DNA of 16,700 nt, from positions 1-16,700 of the forward strand of contig JALNWC010000021.1 in assembly GCA_023231075.1 (NCBI GenBank). The letters are read 5' to 3'. Below the pieces are notes generated by a model. The model was given only the letters and a program-made list of their open reading frames with translations. It had not been told where the DNA came from and searched no databases. Origin of the DNA: Rhodoferax sp. (lineage in GTDB: Bacteria > Pseudomonadota > Gammaproteobacteria > Burkholderiales > Burkholderiaceae_C). Both the position numbers and the translations under genes were made by a program. Positions 7,479-15,200 of this stretch are shown here, piece after piece; position 1 is the stretch's first letter, and every line of letters begins with the position of its first letter.

Positions 7479-7516
7479 GGCCAGGGGCCGACTTCACCTG
7501 GCCGACAGTTTTTTTT
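7479..7516 (+). other. Inverted repeat with T8 tract
   Basis: GGCCAGG (7479-7485) and CCTGGCC (7497-7503) are perfect inverted repeats around an 11-base loop, followed after five bases by eight Ts (7509-7516). It resembles a plus-strand terminator with a displaced U tract, but no plus-strand gene lies just upstream. It may instead protect or end the minus-strand DUF6172 transcript, which stops at 7515. Between 7404 and 7478 I see nothing codable. Confidence 0.3.
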
Positions 7517-7832
7517 ACGGCGCCTCGTTGTCGGCTGGCTCAGCGCCAGCGCGGGCGCCGCGGTAGCCCGGTTTGGCCAGCAGCTCCAGGTAAAACGCAT
7601 CGCCGCCCTCCTTGTCCACGGCGTCGATCAAGGCGGTCAGTGTGGCCAGGTGCACCCCCTGCGCGTTGTCCGGGCGGGTGCCAAACTGGCAGTCGAAGTC
7701 CCAGAAGTCCGCGCCTTCGGGCAATGTTTTACGGCGTTCACGCTTGATGTACTGGCGAATTTCGTGCTTGGTGGCCTCCAGCACGCGGTCGCGGTTTTTG
7801 CCCTCGACATTGAGTTGGAATGTTTTTTTCAT
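7515..7832 (-). CDS. DUF6172 family protein
   Basis: A 105-residue basic protein. The central stretch HEIRQYIKRERRKTLPEG, followed by ADFWDFDCQFG (about residues 23-51), matches a family of small proteobacterial proteins of unknown function (DUF6172 as I recall). The basic I-K-R-E-R-R-K segment suggests nucleic-acid contact, which is inference only. The frame is open upstream to 7994, but the ATG at 7832 is preferred: it has an AAAGGA Shine-Dalgarno (plus-strand TCCTTT, 7837-7842) and gives the typical M-K-K-T-F start. The C-terminal tail (RGARAGAEPADNEAP) looks disordered. It is transcribed divergently from the DEAD-box helicase. Confidence 0.72.
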   Translation of the reverse strand: MKKTFQLNVEGKNRDRVLEATKHEIRQYIKRERRKTLPEGADFWDFDCQFGTRPDNAQGVHLATLTALIDAVDKEGGDAFYLELLAKPGYRGARAGAEPADNEAP

Positions 7833-8008
7833 GCTGTCCTTTGAATTTGTTGTTGACTGCCTGCGACAGGCCTCCGCGAGTGAGGGGTGATTATGCGTCC
7901 AGCCCCGCCGCGGCCGTCTGCCTGTGCCCCCGGATGCGAAACACGTAAACTGACCCACCACATCGCCACATCGCCCTGCCGCTCCTGACCCCACACCACA
8001 CCACCCTT

Positions 8009-9262
8009 ATGTCTTTTTCCACACTTGGCTTGTCCAGCCCGCTATCTGAAGCCGTTCGCAACCTGGGTTTCGACGCGCCCACACCGATCCAGCTGGGGGC
8101 CATCGGGCCGGCATTGCAGGGCCGCGACGTGCTGGGCTGCGCGCACACCGGCTCGGGCAAAACGCTGGCCTTTGCCTTGCCCCTGCTGCAAAGCCTGTCG
8201 GACCCGGCGGGCCGACAGGCGCAGGCGCTGGTGCTGGTGCCCACGCGCGAACTGGCCACCCAGGTGGGCGACACCCTGCGTGCGCTGGCGCAGCACTTGC
8301 CCCAACAACCCAGGGTCAGCGTGGTGTTTGGCGGTGTCTCGATCAACCCGCAAATGATGGGCTTGCGGGGTGGCACCGAGGTGCTGGTGGCGACACCGGG
8401 GCGGCTGCTGGACCTGGTGGCGCACAAGGCCGTCAAGCTCTCCGGCGTGCGTCTGCTGGTGCTCGACGAGACCGACCGCCTGCTCGACCTGGGTTTTGCC
8501 GAAGAGCTGAACCAGCTGCTGGCACTCCTTCCCGCAAAACGTCAAAGCCTGTTTTTCTCGGCCACTTTCGCGCCGGCCGTGCAGGCGCTGGCCAACACCC
8601 TGTTGCATGAGCCGGTGCGCGTCGATGTGCGCCCTGACGCGGCACCCCCCACGGCCATCGTGCAGCGCGCCATCGCCGTGGACACGCCCAAACGCACCCA
8701 ATTGCTGCGCCACCTGATCCAGCAGAACGCCTGGACGCGGGTGCTGGTGTTTGTGGCCACCAAATTTGCCGCCGAGATCGTGGCCGACAAGCTGCGCAAG
8801 GCCGGCTTGACGGCCGAGCCCTTTCACGGCGAGCTGAGCCAGGGCAAGCGCAGCCAGGTGCTGACCGACTTCAAGGCGGAGCGCCTGGGCGTGGTGGTGG
8901 CCACCGATGTGGCGGCGCGCGGCTTGGACATTGCGGGCCTGCCGGTGGTGGTGAACTTTGACCTGCCGCGCTCGGCCAACGACTACACCCACCGCGTGGG
9001 CCGCACCGGTCGCGCGGGCGAACCGGGCCTGGCCGTGAGCTTTGTCAGTGCCGCCACGCTGGCGCACTGGCGGCTGATTGCCAAACGCCAGGGCCTCGAC
9101 CTGGCGCTGGAAAGCATTCCGGGGTTCGAGGCGCTGGAGACCGCCCCGCCCGCCTCCAGCCACCCCGAGGCCCCCGGCAACGGCGGCGTCAAGGGCCTGC
9201 GCCCGAGCAAGAAAGACAAGCTGCGCGCGTTGGCCGCGGTGGGCAAGACCGCGGCGCCTTAA
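8009..9262 (+). CDS. DEAD-box RNA helicase (RhlE-like) with variant motif II DETD
   Basis: A 417-residue two-domain SF2 helicase. Motifs in order: Q motif FDAPTPIQ (21-28), motif I AHTGSGKT (45-52), Ia PTRELA (78-83), Ib TPGRLLD (129-135), motif II DETD (153-156), III SAT (184-186), IV VLVFVATK, V ATDVAARGLDIAG, and VI HRVGRTGRAG. It should unwind short RNA duplexes with ATP in ribosome assembly or mRNA turnover. The Ala to Thr change in DEAD (codon ACC at 8471-8473) is unusual, while both acidic residues that hold magnesium are kept. The C-terminal tail is short and basic (SKKDKLRALAAVGK) without a DbpA-type RNA-binding domain. No Shine-Dalgarno is evident before the ATG. Confidence 0.93.
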   Translation: MSFSTLGLSSPLSEAVRNLGFDAPTPIQLGAIGPALQGRDVLGCAHTGSGKTLAFALPLLQSLSDPAGRQAQALVLVPTRELATQVGDTLRALAQHLPQQPRVSVVFGGVSINPQMMGLRGGTEVLVATPGRLLDLVAHKAVKLSGVRLLVLDETDRLLDLGFAEELNQLLALLPAKRQSLFFSATFAPAVQALANTLLHEPVRVDVRPDAAPPTAIVQRAIAVDTPKRTQLLRHLIQQNAWTRVLVFVATKFAAEIVADKLRKAGLTAEPFHGELSQGKRSQVLTDFKAERLGVVVATDVAARGLDIAGLPVVVNFDLPRSANDYTHRVGRTGRAGEPGLAVSFVSAATLAHWRLIAKRQGLDLALESIPGFEALETAPPASSHPEAPGNGGVKGLRPSKKDKLRALAAVGKTAAP

Positions 9263-9550
9263 AATCCGGCCTTCTTTCACAGCCTCTGGATGAACACCAT
9301 GAACCGCTGCCTCCCCGCCCTCAAGGGCTTTTCTTCTGGGCGAATCGCCCTGCCAGTGACGCTGATCACCCTCTCACAAGAACCGCCTGCCGTGCCAGGC
9401 ACCAAGCACAGCCCAAACGCACGGGCATCGAACCACTGACCCGCCTTGTCCTCGGCCCGGATGCCGACAAATATAAAAACTGACGACGGCAGATCCCCGT
9501 TTGATCAGTGACCCGGCGCTCAACAGCGCCAGCACCATCAAAGTATCACC
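9263..9550. other. Intergenic region between the helicase gene and miaB
   Basis: These 288 bp hold no convincing gene. A TAAAAT box (9260-9265) overlaps the helicase stop codon and precedes a 49-codon plus-strand frame (9290-9439) with no Shine-Dalgarno and no recognisable family. TATAAA at 9472-9477 is a possible -10 element for miaB, but the nearest -35-like TTGTCC (9446-9451) is too far away for a standard promoter. Confidence 0.4.
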
Positions 9551-10927
9551 ATGAGCAAAAAAGTCTTCATCAAAACCTACGGCTGCCAGATGAACGAGTA
9601 CGACTCGGACAAGATGAGCGACGTGCTCGGCGCGGCCCAGGGTTACACGCCGACCGACAACGTCGAAGAGGCCGACCTGATTTTGTTCAACACCTGCTCG
9701 GTGCGCGAGAAGGCGCAGGAAAAAGTGTTCTCTGATCTGGGCCGCGTCAAGCACCTCAAAAAACGGGGCGCGCTGATCGGCGTTGGCGGCTGCGTGGCGA
9801 GCCAGGAAGGCGAAGCCATCATTGCGCGCGCGCCCTATGTCGACGTGGTCTTTGGCCCGCAAACCCTGCACCGCCTGCCGCAAATGCTCGATGAGCGCGC
9901 GCGCCTGAACCGTTCGCAGGTCGACATCAGCTTCCCCGAGATCGAGAAATTCGACCACCTGCCTCCCGCACGTGTCGAAGGCGCCAGCGCCTTTGTGAGC
10001 ATCATGGAAGGCTGCTCCAAGTACTGCAGCTACTGCGTGGTGCCCTACACCCGCGGCGAAGAGGTGAGCCGCCCGTTCGAGGACGTGCTGGTGGAAGTGG
10101 CGGGCCTGGCCGACCAGGGCGTGAAGGAAATCACCCTGCTGGGGCAGAACGTGAACGCCTGGCGCGCAAAAATGATCAGCAACCCAGGCGCTGCAGGCGA
10201 CACCGGCGAGGTGGCCGACTTTGCCACCCTGCTCGAATACGTGTCGGACATTCCCGGCATCGAGCGCATCCGTTACGTCACGAGTCACCCCAACGAATTC
10301 ACACCCGCGCTGATCGCCGCCTACGACAAGCTGCCCAAACTGGTCAGCCACCTGCACCTGCCGGTGCAGCACGGCAGCGACCGCATTTTGATGGCCATGA
10401 AACGCGGCTACACCGCTATGGAATACAAGAGCACGGTGCGCAAGCTGCGCGCCATTCGGCCCGACATGGCACTCAGCAGCGACTTTATCGTGGGTTTTCC
10501 GGGCGAGACCGAAGACGACTTTGGCAAGATGATGAAGCTCATCGACGATGTCGGCTTTGACAACAGTTTCAGCTTCATTTTCAGCCCGCGCCCCGGCACA
10601 CCCGCGGCCAACCTGGCTGACGACACCCCGCACGAGGTCAAGCTGCGCCGCCTGCAGCACCTGCAAGGCGTCATCAACGACAGCATCCAGCGCATCTCCG
10701 AGAGCCGCATGGGCACGGTGCAGCGCATCCTGGTGGAAGGCGCTTCCAAGCGCGACGCCACCGAACTCATGGGCCGCACCGAGTGCAACCGGGTGGTGAA
10801 TTTTGTCGGCCAGCCGCGCCTGGTCGGGCAGATGGTCGATGTGACCATCACCGACACGCGCACCTTCACGCTGCGCGGCGAGGTGTTGACCCACGATGAC
10901 CAGGTCGGTTTGTCATTGCGGGCTTGA
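9551..10927 (+). CDS. miaB: tRNA-2-methylthio-N6-dimethylallyladenosine synthase MiaB
   Basis: A 458-residue radical-SAM methylthiotransferase. The N-terminal UPF0004 domain carries Cys12 (KTYGCQMNEYDSD), Cys49 (NTCSVRE) and Cys81 (GGCVASQEG), which bind the auxiliary 4Fe-4S cluster. The radical-SAM CxxxCxxC motif is Cys155, Cys159 and Cys162 in EGCSKYCSYCVVPYTRG. A TRAM RNA-binding domain covers about the last 70 residues. It adds the methylthio group at position 37 of tRNAs already carrying i6A (made by MiaA, not in the window). The protein's last residues (LSLRA) and its stop codon are read from an intergenic palindromic repeat at 10913-10980, so its C-terminus may differ from that of relatives. 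No strong Shine-Dalgarno is seen. Confidence 0.97.
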   Translation: MSKKVFIKTYGCQMNEYDSDKMSDVLGAAQGYTPTDNVEEADLILFNTCSVREKAQEKVFSDLGRVKHLKKRGALIGVGGCVASQEGEAIIARAPYVDVVFGPQTLHRLPQMLDERARLNRSQVDISFPEIEKFDHLPPARVEGASAFVSIMEGCSKYCSYCVVPYTRGEEVSRPFEDVLVEVAGLADQGVKEITLLGQNVNAWRAKMISNPGAAGDTGEVADFATLLEYVSDIPGIERIRYVTSHPNEFTPALIAAYDKLPKLVSHLHLPVQHGSDRILMAMKRGYTAMEYKSTVRKLRAIRPDMALSSDFIVGFPGETEDDFGKMMKLIDDVGFDNSFSFIFSPRPGTPAANLADDTPHEVKLRRLQHLQGVINDSIQRISESRMGTVQRILVEGASKRDATELMGRTECNRVVNFVGQPRLVGQMVDVTITDTRTFTLRGEVLTHDDQVGLSLRA

Positions 10928-10980
10928 CCCGCAGTCCAGGCAATCCGAATCCAATGGATGCCGGATCGAGTCCGGCATGA
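10913..10980. repeat. Two-hairpin intergenic repeat overlapping the miaB stop
   Basis: Hairpin one pairs TGCGGG (10917-10922) with CCCGCA (10928-10933), and the miaB TGA lies in its loop. Hairpin two pairs ATGCCGGA (10958-10965) with TCCGGCAT (10971-10978) around TCGAG. The start TCATTGCGGGCTTGACCC and end TCCGGCATGAC resemble a palindromic element that I recall as widespread between genes in proteobacterial genomes. Here it fills the gap between the convergent miaB and DctP genes and could act as an mRNA-stabilising or terminating structure in both directions, although neither hairpin has a U tract. Confidence 0.65.
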
Positions 10981-10990
10981 CCACAGCGGA

Positions 10991-12019
10991 TTACTTCTTG
11001 CGCGCCGCGATGGAAGCTTCGGCTGCCTTGACCAGGTCCACACCCACGGTGTTTTTCCACTTGTCATAGACCGGGCGCGTGGCCTTGACAAAAGCGTCGC
11101 GCTCAGCCGGGCTCAGCTGCGTGATCGTGACACCCAGGGCGGAAATTTCTTTCAGCAGCGGTTGGTCGGCCTCCACCAAGCCCTTGCGCGCCAGCGCAAT
11201 TTCCTGCTTGCCCGCATCCAGCGCAGCCTGGCGCACGATGGCCTGGTCCGCCGGCGTCCAGGAAGCCCAGATTTCCTTGTTGACGACAAAAATCAGCGGA
11301 TCGGCCACATAACCCCACATCGTCACATGCTTCTGGCTGACGTTGTGCAGCTTGGCAGCGGTGAAGATCGACAGCGGATTTTCCTGGCCGTCAACGGCGC
11401 CGCTGGCAAACGCGGGTTGCGCGTCGGCCCAGCTCATTTGCGTCGGATTGGCCCCCAGGGCGGTGAAGGTGTCCAGGAACAGCGGCGAGCCGACCACGCG
11501 GATCTTCATGCCCTTGAGGTCAGTCGGCGTGCGCACCGCGCGCTTGGAGTTGGAGAGTTCACGGTAGCCGTTTTCGCCCCAGGCCAGCGGCACCACGCCC
11601 GCCTTGTCCAGCGTGGCAAACATCTGCTTGCCCACCGGCCCCTGGGTCAGCGCGTCCACCGCGGCGTAGTCGGGCATCAGGAAAGGCATCGAGAACAGGT
11701 TGAGCTGCTTGACTTGCGGCGACCAGTTGATGGTGGAGCCCACCGCCATGTCGATCACGCCCTGGCGCAGCGCGGAGAATTCGCGCGTCTGGTCGCCCTG
11801 GATCAGCGACACCCCCGGGTACAGCTTGATGTTGATGCGGCCTTGCGTGCGTTCCTTCACCAGGTCCGCCCAGATCTGGCCGCCCTTGCCCCAGGGGAAG
11901 GCCGGGCCCAGCACCAGCGACATGCGGTATTCCGATTTGTAGCTTTGCGCTGAACCCAGCGTGGCCACGCTCAGTGCGCCTGCGGCCAGCGCCAGCTTGA
12001 GTAAGGTACGAACTTTCAT
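10991..12019 (-). CDS. dctP: TRAP transporter periplasmic solute-binding protein (DctP family)
   Basis: A 342-residue exported binding protein. Residues 1-24 are a signal peptide (MKVRTLLKLALAAGALS, with G-S-A before the cleavage). The mature part has the DctP fold: FPWGKGGQIWADLV near the N-terminus, LKGMKIRVVGSPLF with the conserved Arg that salt-bridges the substrate carboxylate, and WADAQPAFASGAVDGQENP, the typical hinge signature. The substrate is an organic acid that cannot be named from sequence. An upstream in-frame ATG at 12049 exists, but 12019 is chosen because it has AAGGAG (plus-strand CTCCTT, 12029-12034) nine bases away and gives a clean signal peptide. It is the last gene of the DctQ-DctM-DctP operon. 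Confidence 0.93.
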   Translation of the reverse strand: MKVRTLLKLALAAGALSVATLGSAQSYKSEYRMSLVLGPAFPWGKGGQIWADLVKERTQGRINIKLYPGVSLIQGDQTREFSALRQGVIDMAVGSTINWSPQVKQLNLFSMPFLMPDYAAVDALTQGPVGKQMFATLDKAGVVPLAWGENGYRELSNSKRAVRTPTDLKGMKIRVVGSPLFLDTFTALGANPTQMSWADAQPAFASGAVDGQENPLSIFTAAKLHNVSQKHVTMWGYVADPLIFVVNKEIWASWTPADQAIVRQAALDAGKQEIALARKGLVEADQPLLKEISALGVTITQLSPAERDAFVKATRPVYDKWKNTVGVDLVKAAEASIAARKK

Positions 12020-12052
12020 GACATCAATCTCCTTGGTTAAAAATTCCAAAAA

Positions 12053-13351
12053 TCAGTAGCCCAGGCGCGTGGGCAGCCACAGCGCAATCGACGGAACCAT
12101 GATGACCAGCAGCAAGACGCACAGCAGCGCGGCCATCAACCATAACACCCAGCGCACGCTTTCTTCCATGCGCACCCCGGCAATGCGGCATGACACCATC
12201 AGGTTCACCGCGATGGGCGGCGTGAACTGGCCCAGCGCCACCATCAGCGTCAACAGCACGCCAAACCAGACGGTATCCCAATGGTAGAAATTGACGATGG
12301 GCAGGAGCAGCGGCACAAAGATCAAAAAGATCGAAATCCCGTCCAGAAACATGCCCACCACCACCAGCATCAAAATCAACAGCGCGAGCACCCCGTATTC
12401 ACCCAAGCCCGAATTCACAATGGCCTGCGTCAGCGGGTCCACAATGCCCAGGGTGGACAGTGAATAGGCAAAAATGCCCGCCAACGCGACCACCAGCAAA
12501 ATAATGGCCGACAACTCGCCGGATTCGCGCAAGATGTGAAACAGGTCACGCACCCGGATGGTGCGGTAGATCACCATGCCGACAAACAGGCCGTAAAAAA
12601 CCGCCACCACAGCGGCCTCGGTGGGCGTGAACCAGCCCGCCCGCATGCCGCCCAGAATCAGCACCGGCGCCGCCAGGCCCCAGGAGGCTTCGCGCAGGCT
12701 GGCCCAAAACGGGGGCTTGGGCAGCTGCGCCTCGTGCTGGCCCAAATGGTGTTTGCGCGACAGCCAGACGCAGGGCACCATCAAGGCCAGGCCCACCAGC
12801 AAACCCGGCAGCATGCCCGCGGCAAACATGGCCGGCACCGACGCGCCCGGCACCAGCACCGAATAAATAATGAAGGCAATCGAGGGCGGAATCAAAATGT
12901 CGATCGACGCCGCGGCGCCCACCACACTCGCTGAAAACGCCGGCGGGTAGCCCGAGCGCGTCATGGCGGCGATCATCACGCCGCCCACGGCCGCGGCGGT
13001 GGCCGGCCCGGAGCCGGAGATGCCGCCCATCAACATGGCCACGGCAATCACCACCACGGGTAGCATGCCGGGGCCGCGCCCAATGATGGCAATGGCAAAG
13101 TTCACCAGGCGCAGCGCCACACCCGAGCGGTCAAAAATGGAGCCCACCAGCACAAACATCGGAATCGCCAGCAAGGGGTACTTGCCCAGACCGGCATAAA
13201 AGTTTTGCGGTACCGCCAGCAGGCCAAACCACTGCGCATCCAGGTTGGCCAGCGCGATGGCCGCAGCACCCGCCAGCCCCAGCGACGCGCCAATCGGTAC
13301 GCCGACCAGCATCATGACCAGAAACACCACAAACAGCAGCGTGGCAATCAT
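12053..13351 (-). CDS. dctM: TRAP transporter large permease (DctM family)
   Basis: A 432-residue, strongly hydrophobic protein with about 12 membrane segments, the expected size for DctM. Signature stretches include LVGVPIGASLGLAG near the start, NFYAGLGKYPLLAIPMF, and GGISGSGPATAAAVGG, one of the conserved discontinuous regions of the ion-transporter superfamily. It forms the sodium-driven transport channel with DctQ and takes substrate from DctP. The start at 13351 overlaps the DctQ stop by four bases (ATGA), showing translational coupling; the upstream open frame to 13438 is only the DctQ 3' region in another phase. Thirty-three bases separate its stop from the DctP start and contain the DctP Shine-Dalgarno. 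Confidence 0.94.
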   Translation of the reverse strand: MIATLLFVVFLVMMLVGVPIGASLGLAGAAAIALANLDAQWFGLLAVPQNFYAGLGKYPLLAIPMFVLVGSIFDRSGVALRLVNFAIAIIGRGPGMLPVVVIAVAMLMGGISGSGPATAAAVGGVMIAAMTRSGYPPAFSASVVGAAASIDILIPPSIAFIIYSVLVPGASVPAMFAAGMLPGLLVGLALMVPCVWLSRKHHLGQHEAQLPKPPFWASLREASWGLAAPVLILGGMRAGWFTPTEAAVVAVFYGLFVGMVIYRTIRVRDLFHILRESGELSAIILLVVALAGIFAYSLSTLGIVDPLTQAIVNSGLGEYGVLALLILMLVVVGMFLDGISIFLIFVPLLLPIVNFYHWDTVWFGVLLTLMVALGQFTPPIAVNLMVSCRIAGVRMEESVRWVLWLMAALLCVLLLVIMVPSIALWLPTRLGY

Positions 13352-13875
13352 GCGCGTCGCCCCCGGCGGATGAACAGGCCCAGCGCCCGCAAGGCAATGG
13401 CGGTGGCCAGAATGGGCAGCCACATGCTGTACCACCATTGCGGCACGCCGATGCCGGGCGAGGTTTCACCGTACTGAAAGTCGTCATAAACCATGCGTGC
13501 GCTCAGCACCGCCATCAAGGCGAACAACACAGCCACCATCAGGGCGCCAAAACGCGCCAGCGCACGCTGGCGCGCGGGGGAGCCGCTGTCGGAAAAAAAT
13601 TCAATCCGGATGTGGCGGTTGCGCGCCACCGAGGCCGAGCCCGCCACCAGCGCCAGCACGATCATCAGAAAGACCGAAAATTCTTCGGTCCAGGCAAAGG
13701 ACTGGTCGGTGAAATAGCGCACCAGCACGTTGGCAAAGGTGATGAGGGCCAGCAAGCCCATGACGATGACGGTGAGCCAGTCCTCGATCTTGAGCGGCAC
13801 ATCGGTGACCTCATCCTGCGCAGCAGGGTCCGGCACCTCGACGGGTAAATGGGTGGGTTCGTGAAGTGAATGCAT
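13348..13875 (-). CDS. dctQ: TRAP transporter small permease (DctQ family)
   Basis: A protein of about 175 residues with four membrane helices. The family signature is visible as IEDWLTVIVMGLLALITFANVLVRY, then FAWTEEFSVFLMIVLALVAG (short extracts: NVLVRY and WTEEFSVF) and ARNRHIRIEFF. It pairs with DctM in the inner membrane. The start is uncertain: ATGs at 13956, 13923 and 13875 are all in frame. I prefer 13875 because the family begins shortly before the first helix. A TACAAT box (minus strand, 13922-13927) would then give a leader of about 40 bases, although the two upstream starts would overlap that promoter. It heads the operon and is divergent from the YgjP-like gene. Confidence 0.88.
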   Translation of the reverse strand: MHSLHEPTHLPVEVPDPAAQDEVTDVPLKIEDWLTVIVMGLLALITFANVLVRYFTDQSFAWTEEFSVFLMIVLALVAGSASVARNRHIRIEFFSDSGSPARQRALARFGALMVAVLFALMAVLSARMVYDDFQYGETSPGIGVPQWWYSMWLPILATAIALRALGLFIRRGRRA

Positions 13876-13964
13876 GGAAAGTGGAAAATGGTCGCTGCTC
13901 CCACCAATGGATGGGGTGTGCATTGTAGAAGCTGCCTTCGCCCAGCCAGACCCCACGTAAAACC

Positions 13965-14516
13965 ATGAATCACGCCCCCGTTTCCGCGCCAGTTGTCGCT
14001 CTCAAATACCTGCAAGGCTACCCCGCCGCCACGCTGGCGCAGGTGGCGCAGATGCTGCAGCACGACCAGGTGGCCGACTGGCTGCTGCAAAAATACCCGC
14101 AGGCCCATACGGTGCGCACCGACCGCGCCCTGTTTGACTATGTGCAAGCGCTGAAAACCGATTACCTGCGCGGCGCCGAGCCGGTCAACAAGGTGCTCTT
14201 TGACAGCAAGCTGCATGTCGTCAAAAACGCCCTGGGCACGCACACCAGCGTGTCACGCGTGCAGGGCAACAAGCTCAAGGCCAAGCGCGAAATCCGCATC
14301 GCCTCGCTGTTCAAAAACGTTCCCGATGAATTCCTGAGAATGATCACCGTGCACGAGCTGGCGCACCTGAAGGAAAAAGCCCACGACAAGGCGTTTTACC
14401 AGCTCTGCCAGCACATGGAGCCCGGCTACCACCAGCTCGAATTCGAGGTGCGCGTGTACCTGACGCATCTGGAGACCGCAGGCGCACGGCTGTGGGACGT
14501 CTCGGGTGATTCTTGA
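13965..14516 (+). CDS. YgjP-like (M48/DUF45) zinc metallopeptidase
   Basis: A 183-residue protein with the zinc motif HELAH at residues 130-134 and a further conserved His at 140 (HELAHLKEKAHDKAFY), the arrangement of the YgjP/WLM-like gluzincin group. The preceding basic strand KAKREIRIASLFKNVPDEFLR and the following H-M-E-P-G-Y are consistent with this. Substrates of the group are not well defined; automated annotations call it M48 family peptidase or YgjP-like. No signal peptide is seen, so it should be cytosolic. The start lies 89 bp from the opposing DctQ start, so the two share a promoter region; no Shine-Dalgarno is obvious. Its stop is eight bases before the first hairpin repeat. Confidence 0.85.
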   Translation: MNHAPVSAPVVALKYLQGYPAATLAQVAQMLQHDQVADWLLQKYPQAHTVRTDRALFDYVQALKTDYLRGAEPVNKVLFDSKLHVVKNALGTHTSVSRVQGNKLKAKREIRIASLFKNVPDEFLRMITVHELAHLKEKAHDKAFYQLCQHMEPGYHQLEFEVRVYLTHLETAGARLWDVSGDS

Positions 14517-14520
14517 GGCT

Positions 14521-14621
14521 TTGCGGGTCAGACCACTCGCGAAGCGACGTGCTCTGACCCCAACTAAACTGAAACCTTGCGGGTCAGACCACTCGCGAAG
14601 CGACGTGCTCTGACCCCAACT
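14521..14621 (+). repeat. Left array: two 56-bp hairpin repeat units
   Basis: Two identical 36-nt cores (14525-14560 and 14581-14616), start to start 56 bp. Each core is an imperfect palindrome. GGGTCAGA pairs with TCTGACCC, then comes a C-C mismatch, CAC with GTG, a bulged C, and TCGC with GCGA around a GAA loop. The shared flanks are TTGC before and CAACT after each core. The array starts directly behind the YgjP-like gene and runs into the 3' end of the convergent DUF3820 gene, whose stop codon lies in the second core. Confidence 0.95.
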
Positions 14622-14832
14622 GATTAGAACGCAGCGGCTTGAGCAAATCAGACAGCCCGTTGTGGTCGATCTCGTGCATCAGCGCCAGCAGGCGGCCGAT
14701 CTCGCCCTTGGGCACACCCTCGCGCACAAACCAGCGCAGGTAGTCGCCCGGCAAATCGGCGATCAGGCGGCCCTTGTACTTGCCGAACGGCATGGCACGC
14801 GTCACCAGCAACAGCAGGTCTTCGGGGTTCAT
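14584..14832 (-). CDS. DUF3820 family protein with repeat-encoded C-terminus
   Basis: An 82-residue protein. Residues 14-60 (AMPFGKYKGRLIADLPGDY, then LRWFVREGVPKGEIGRLLALM) match DUF3820 (PF12843, listed as a putative quorum-sensing-regulated virulence factor). This small domain resembles the C-terminal module of exonuclease X-type proteins through F-G-K-y-K-G and P-x-D-Y-L-R-W. Its biochemical role is unknown. The ATG at 14832 is one base past the yciH stop (TGAGATG), so the two genes form an operon; the frame open to 14898 overlaps yciH and is not used. From about residue 70 the protein (QLGSEHVASRVV) is translated from hairpin repeat copy 2, which also supplies the TGA. The tail is therefore acquired, and the original C-terminus has probably been replaced or extended. 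Confidence 0.82.
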   Translation of the reverse strand: MNPEDLLLLVTRAMPFGKYKGRLIADLPGDYLRWFVREGVPKGEIGRLLALMHEIDHNGLSDLLKPLRSNQLGSEHVASRVV

Positions 14833-14833
14833 C

Positions 14834-15196
14834 TCAGCCGCCTGCGCGCTTGACGCTGTGGCCCTGGGCCTTGAGCAGTTCCATGACGCGTTCGACATGG
14901 TCGCCCTGCACCTCGATCACGCCGTCTTTCACCGTGCCGCCCGAGCCGCAGGCCGTTTTGAGCTGCTTGCCCAGGGTGGTCAGGGCCGCGTCATCCAGGT
15001 CCAGGCCCCTGACCAGCGTCACGCCCTTGCCGGCACGCCCTTTGGTCTGGCGTGAGACACGCACGATGCCGTCGCCCGCCGGGCGGGCTGCGGCCTTGCG
15101 GCAGCTGCACTGCGCCAGCGGCTGTCGGCACTGCGGGCACATGCGGCCGCTGTCGGTGCTGTAGACCAGGCCGCTGCTGAGGAGTTTGTTCTTCAT
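14834..15196 (-). CDS. yciH: SUI1/eIF1-like translation factor YciH
   Basis: A 120-residue protein, slightly longer than E. coli YciH. Residues 44-120 form the SUI1 domain: VRVSRQTKGRAGKGVTLVRG, LDLDDAALTTLGKQLK, CGSGGTVKDGVIEVQGDH and the terminal V-K-R-A-G-G. The N-terminal part has a compact four-cysteine set (Cys20, 23, 30, 32 in CPQCRQPLAQCSC) that could bind zinc. YciH influences start-codon and initiator-tRNA discrimination on the 30S subunit. The ATG at 15196 is only nine bases from the nearest repeat core, and the leader lacks a Shine-Dalgarno. If transcription starts upstream of the right array, the mRNA leader would contain three hairpins. It is the first gene of the yciH-DUF3820 operon. 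Confidence 0.93.
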   Translation of the reverse strand: MKNKLLSSGLVYSTDSGRMCPQCRQPLAQCSCRKAAARPAGDGIVRVSRQTKGRAGKGVTLVRGLDLDDAALTTLGKQLKTACGSGGTVKDGVIEVQGDHVERVMELLKAQGHSVKRAGG

Positions 15197-15200
15197 AATG

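Noticed and set aside
8042..9280. Minus-strand open frame of 412 codons opposite the helicase gene
   Set aside because: Antisense shadow with His/Gln-rich composition; every helicase motif is on the plus strand.
9290..9439. 49-codon plus-strand frame between the helicase gene and miaB
   Set aside because: No Shine-Dalgarno, no recognisable family, composition like random GC-rich sequence; the nearby TAAAAT box alone is not enough.
9374..10894. Minus-strand open frame of 506 codons opposite miaB
   Set aside because: Fully antisense to a confident miaB; His/Val/Gln-rich composition typical of shadow frames.
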